From Sipunculus nudus (taxonomy: Eukaryota > Annelida > Sipuncula > Golfingiida > Sipunculidae), in contig CM049308.1 in assembly GCA_026874595.1 (NCBI GenBank), positions 92,259,624 through 92,323,623 on the forward strand: a DNA stretch of 64,000 nt, in the 5' to 3' direction. The notes beneath the pieces are model-generated. The model was given only the letters and a program-made list of their open reading frames with translations, was not told the origin of the DNA and did not search any database. This document shows positions 61,101 to 64,000 of this stretch, in pieces (the stretch's first letter is position 1; each line of letters opens with the position of its first letter). The position numbers and the translations under genes are program-made.

Positions 61101-62777
61101 TATATTTAATATATTAAAATTCTACGTGATCAAATTAAGGAGACCATATGAAAAGCAAAATGTATCCATTACAACAAAAAAATTATCAACTCTTTGTCTT
61201 AAACAAAACATTCATGTCCAATTTTGATTACAGTGTATCCACAAGAAAGGTCATGGATTCACGCGCGGGTCATACGAGTGTGTCTGCCGTGACGGGTACT
61301 ATTTTCCGGACATTAAAGCAGCCAGAAAGTCCTTTAACGGAACAGAAATAGAACTCTACCTCTCCAAGAAAAACGCCAGCAACGATGTGACGTACCTTGA
61401 AAGGTTCAAATGTCTAAAGTGCGCGGAGGGATGTGAGACGTGCGTGGACGATTCACCGTGCCTGTTCACCAACAATATATTCATCCGCCTGCCGCTGCTG
61501 GTTCTGTCGCTCCTACTGCTGTGCTTCATTTTGCTCTTGTCAGTGATCGTAGCCCTGCACCAACAAGAGAAGGTAACGTTAAATAAAATCTCAATATATC
61601 TAAAGCCACTGAAAATAGACTGAGTCGCTGCTTCTATTTCTGACCAACCAGTTTTGTCAGTACGATTCAAGCCCTTATTATTATTAATCTATCTACCTGA
61701 TATAACTGAGGGTGGCACTAAAACGTCACACAACTCGGAATTGAACTTGTTTGGCCTTGAAGTAAAGGAAATGATGGGGGTGATTTTCCATGTTTTTCCG
61801 AGAAATTGTAGCGTGTTTGACATTATTTTGGAAATTGAACGAATGGTCTATCCCACCGCCATCTATCAGAAACAACGCCAGTGTCTCTAGCTGTTGAACT
61901 AGGCCCATTGAAACCCTTTTCTCTGGTGAACCAGTCTAGTGTCGTGCGTACATGTCCCAACTTAAGAACGGGTAGTATGATAGTGTTGCTAATCGCAGCT
62001 CTCCCCTTATCTCATGAAAGAAAACATGTTCATTGATGAGAGTAACATTTCAAAGGGAATATTTTGTCTTGTTCAATACTTTCCTGAAAATTTATATACT
62101 TTGTTGGTTGGTAGATAAAATTTATGAAAAAAAGATGGAAATCACTTCTAAGTCCCCGAGTCCAAATGGAACAATTAATTAATTAATTAATTTTTAAAAA
62201 TTTTTTTTAGGGGGCGGGGGGGGGGGGGACAGCTTAAATTCCCTTGGTTCAAAGGCCTCCAGTATATACTTCAAAGGCGTCCAGTATATGGCGTGTACGA
62301 CCTCGGTAATAAGGTCAAGGCATAGATAAAAAAAAATTTAAAAAAAAATTTGACCGACCACCCTCGTGGTAAAATTAACCACATTTAAACGAATGAAACG
62401 TGGTTTAGCAACTGTCTAGGATACTTTAACTTATATTGTAAGATGTTATTCTGCTAAAATCTTTCAAATTTATACATGTTCTCAAATGAACTTATTTTTT
62501 TTTATATAAATTTGTTTATTCTTTTATAGGAAGATAAATGTGGCGAACAAAATTTTTATCGTCAAAATTTTCCTTGATGCATAACCTTCTATTGACGTGG
62601 TTTTGGCTTGCTTAATGTCTTTAAAGAGCTGTCAAGATGATTATTATACTTGATCTTGTTGTACGTAGAATATATCGTTTTTACTGACATTACTTTGATC
62701 AATTTCAGCCCATCAAGTCAGCCAGTCCCATTTTTCTTCAAGTTATCAACGGCGGCGCTGTCCTCATGTGTATTCCT
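54966..62777 (+). CDS. GPR158: GPR158/GPR179-like class C orphan GPCR, N-terminal part (six joined exons)
   Basis: Six exons (54966-55144, 55538-55821, 59092-59265, 60837-60978, 61234-61572, 62709-62777) all have AG acceptors and GT donors and join without a stop or frameshift. With the candidate signal-peptide exon at 19971-20052 the total is 1269 nt, 423 residues. Order of parts: helical and Cache-type ectodomain (about 28-240), EGF-like cysteine-rich stalk (about 250-365), TM1 (about 373-395) and the start of TM2 (about 406 onward). The protein ends in TM2, so the rest of the 7TM domain and the cytoplasmic tail are off the window. Diagnostic family motifs are HWTRPYYDC, DIELTNIDINQC, GSYECVC, CVDDSPC and EWYHSLR. 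In vertebrates GPR158 is a plasma-membrane neuronal receptor that responds to glycine and recruits RGS7-Gbeta5, and GPR179 acts in retinal bipolar cells. Eight N-glycosylation sequons fit an extracellular location. Family assignment is strong; GPR158 versus GPR179 orthology and the ligand cannot be decided here. Confidence 0.9.
55538..55821 (+). CDS. GPR158: GPR158-like exon: Cache domain, first half
   Basis: The acceptor is TAACTTCAG and the donor TACAG|gtaagt. It enters in phase 0 directly after the GAG of the previous exon and leaves in phase 2. It encodes residues 88-181 plus two bases of 182. The C-terminal EWYHSLR matches the EWFHGLR-type motif I recall in vertebrate GPR158/179. Visible sequons are NGT near the start, NTT before EWYH, and NAS in the DWSNAS stretch. 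One cysteine is present (RIFCPYAY). The exon is noticeably GC-richer than the flanking introns, as expected for constrained coding sequence. Confidence in the boundaries is high because the frame closes exactly with both neighbours. Confidence 0.9.
55822..59091 (+). other. GPR158: Intron between the two Cache exons; 52-bp tandem repeat
   Basis: A 3.27 kb intron. A 52-bp tandem (GTTTGCCTGTTTATACTTCA, then TAGTATATTTAAGAACTTGG and TTAATTTGTTAA) spans about 58255-58470, with copies marked at 58312, 58364 and 58416. A GC-richer piece at 56660-57190 has no recognisable protein. Confidence 0.75.
59092..59265 (+). CDS. GPR158: GPR158-like exon: Cache domain, ligand-pocket half
   Basis: The acceptor is TTTCTTTGTAG. 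The first base completes Arg182, then 57 codons, then two bases of Lys240. HWTRPYYDCGGG followed by WMVTYSSPVFF is the most recognisable Cache-domain motif of GPR158/179, where vertebrates have a YxEC form; here the acidic residue before Cys213 is Asp212. From memory this acidic position is near the glycine site of mGlyR, so Asp for Glu deserves an alignment. The donor is chosen at AA|gtgggt, because the other GT three bases later leaves the downstream exon out of frame. A TG microsatellite starts about 45 bases into the following intron. Sequons: NTT and NAS. Confidence 0.9.
59266..60836 (+). other. GPR158: Intron with TG microsatellite near the donor
   Basis: (TG/TA)n at about 59311-59340, 45 bases after the donor gtgggt. 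At 59936-59970 CTGGATTGGACACACGCCTC is followed by its near inverse GACCAATCCAGGCGTG, a small hairpin. Otherwise nothing seen. Confidence 0.75.
60837..60978 (+). CDS. GPR158: GPR158-like exon: end of Cache domain and first EGF-like cysteines
   Basis: The acceptor is ATTTTATTGCAG and the donor ACCAAG|gtcata. One base closes Lys240, then 47 codons to residue 287 and phase 0. GIATIDIELTNIDINQC is the conserved strand leading into the cysteine-rich stalk (vertebrate form VDINLxxVDIxQC). Cys257 and Cys282 are the first cysteines of that stalk. An acidic insert (NETESEAEETSS) between them is probably lineage-specific and holds one sequon. RGTHQC corresponds to the family's SGTHKC motif. The donor is weaker than average (gtcata) but is the only one that keeps the next exon in frame at the expected place. 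Confidence 0.9.
60979..61233 (+). other. GPR158: Short intron (255 bp)
   Basis: Between the TCAACCAAG donor and TTTGATTACAG acceptor. AT-rich, no repeat. Confidence 0.85.
61234..61572 (+). CDS. GPR158: GPR158-like exon: EGF-like stalk and TM1
   Basis: The acceptor is TTTTGATTACAG and the donor GAGAAG|gtaacg; both ends are phase 0 and it holds 113 codons (288-400). GFTRGSYECVCRDGYYFP is the calcium-binding-EGF-like signature of the family, and CLKCAEGCETCVDDSPC is the membrane-proximal cysteine cluster (Cys347, 350, 354, 357, 363). The run from about 373 to 395 (LPLLVLSLLLLCFILLLSVI and on) is a clean single transmembrane helix, TM1. HQQEK after it is the first intracellular loop. Sequons NGT and NAS lie between the EGF part and the cysteine cluster. 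This is the single most diagnostic exon of the window. Confidence 0.95.
61573..62708 (+). other. GPR158: Intron between TM1 and TM2 exons
   Basis: Contains a TTAA/poly-T stretch followed by a G-rich run at 62178-62230 and A runs at 62329-62350. No exon seen. Confidence 0.75.
62709..62777 (+). CDS. GPR158: GPR158-like exon: start of TM2, last exon in the window
   Basis: The acceptor is GATCAATTTCAG and the donor ATTCCT|gtgagt, with 23 codons (401-423), phase 0 on both sides. PIKSASPIFLQVINGGAVLM matches the short loop and TM2 start of GPR158/179, where vertebrates read K-S-I-R-A-S-G-L-I-L-L-E-T. A CA-rich tract starts about 20 bases after the donor. No TM2-TM3 continuation was seen between 62778 and 64000, so the next exon lies outside. 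Confidence 0.85.
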
Positions 62778-64000
62778 GTGAGTATTATCTTCACGCCTAC
62801 AAACACACACCCGCACACACTTACCCACCCATACACACCTACCCAACCAAACACACCAATAAACCTACCTATACCCCCCACCCCTCCCACACCCACCCAA
62901 ACACCAACCCACACACACACGGGCTGGTTTACCCTCACATGTGCCAATTCATTTATCTTATTGTAATTAATTATACTTAAATCAATCTGACCATTCTGCT
63001 CTTAATAGTTAAATGTATAACAACGAGTTTTAAACGATTTATGACAAAAACTGCAAAAACTTTGAAATAGTAACACGGACTCTGTCCACAAATACGGAGT
63101 AATTCACAAGCGAGTCTCGTCTAGGTTTCCGGGGATTTCTTTTTTAATGAAGCTCTAACCATGGAGAGAATAATACATTTGGAAAGAGAGACATATAAAT
63201 TCATCTCCCCATAAATATAGTATATCCATTCCACACGTTGCTAAGAAAATAACTGAAAATGGCCTCTACTGTTGTCCCTATGGTAAAGAAAGCAGTCTTC
63301 AATTAACTGTTTAAAAGGAAATCTGCCGTGGCGTTTCCGTTTCCAGACTTCCTCTGCTGTCAACAAGACAATTATCCTGTCACGGTAGGGTACCGTTGCC
63401 ATGATACGCACGCTGTACCAAGGTCACTGTCGAGATTATTGTCAGTTTCCGGTGCAGGGTTTAAAAACACCGATCCCCTGGCTTGAAACTCTGAATGAAG
63501 ATCAGGAAAAGTCAAATATCGTGCAAAAGGACAATTGTATTCCGCTTCAATGTTTCAGACTTATAATGACCTTCGTGAATATGCAAGGCCTGGCCAATAA
63601 TCGATATTATAAAGTGTACCAAGAAAATAAAGGAGAACTTTTTGTCAATTTGCCATATTCCACTTTAAGCGAGATTTGAAGTTACGTCAGACTTAGTAAC
63701 AGTTCCTTTGGAAACCGGTGTAAACAGCCTTAAAACTGGTGCGTCCTTGCTCAAACTGAAATACCCGTTGGCATTTCCCAATCCTGTCACGACCTTGTGT
63801 TGACAAGAAAATTTGCTCAATTCTCAACCTCGCAACGATAAAATATCCATAGAAGGACATAAGTAAACCGCCTGCTACTTTCATTCTAATTTAGTGGCAT
63901 GTTTTAGCGGACAATGTGGCAGACAGAAGCTGAGGAGAGAGGAGGACATGGCGTCAACTTTATCTTGTGTGTCTCATTGTACCTGACAATAAGTAAACAT
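62778..64000 (+). other. GPR158: Start of next intron; CA-rich tract; no further exon seen
   Basis: A CA/CCCA-rich low-complexity tract spans 62796-62925, starting about 20 bases after the donor. The rest was searched for the TM2-TM3 continuation without success. Frames at 63401 and 63693 are not receptor-like. Confidence 0.6.

Noticed and set aside
62738-62980. Pro/Thr/His-rich and Gly/Val-rich frames overlapping the last receptor exon
   Set aside because: Translations of the CA-rich intronic tract; the real coding frame there is the 23-codon exon 62709-62777.

Overview
The window is eukaryotic. There are no operons or compact reading frames, it is AT-rich, and it is crowded with microsatellites, decayed LINEs, tRNA-derived SINEs, foldback/MITE-like elements and tandem arrays. 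The one gene I can support is split into small exons with GT/AG introns. The repeat types (a Helentron/HINE-like element starting with a TATGCCCCCGCCAC hairpin, a GTCCGTCC-rich dispersed repeat, SINEs with A/B boxes) and the metazoan receptor suggest a lophotrochozoan animal, most likely a mollusc. That placement is inference.

The gene is a GPR158/GPR179-like orphan class C GPCR (vertebrate GPR158 is the metabotropic glycine receptor mGlyR) on the + strand in the right part of the window. Six exons, at 54966-55144, 55538-55821, 59092-59265, 60837-60978, 61234-61572 and 62709-62777, join in frame. They encode the Cache-type ectodomain, the cysteine-rich EGF-like stalk, TM1 and the start of TM2. 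The remaining TM helices and the cytoplasmic tail lie beyond position 64000. A candidate signal-peptide exon (coding part 19971-20052) is phase-compatible with the first of these six and would make a 34.9 kb first intron. It is preceded by a strong acceptor at 19709-19710, and a possible untranslated first exon with a CCAAT box ends at 12192. With the signal-peptide exon the visible protein is 423 residues.

Layout: 1-1040, 3' end of an L1/Tx1-like LINE; 3.6-5.8 kb, trinucleotide repeats, an 84-bp satellite and a related palindrome; 6.4-6.8 kb, a MITE; 8.0-10.34 kb, a decayed L1-like LINE on the minus strand; 12.0-12.2 kb, candidate promoter and exon 0; 15.6-16.3 kb, a 31-bp minisatellite; 19.7-20.05 kb, candidate exon 1; 23.9-36 kb, a nest of inverted repeats, MITEs, a SINE and a segmental duplication; 41.8-43.7 kb, a tandem duplication with a HINE-like insertion in one copy; 47.9-48.0 kb, a SINE; 54.9-62.8 kb, receptor exons. 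If the long-intron model is right, nearly everything between 20 and 55 kb is intronic.

Most long open frames here are chance frames through repeats and I left them out. I found no CRISPR array, prokaryotic defence system or viral genome.
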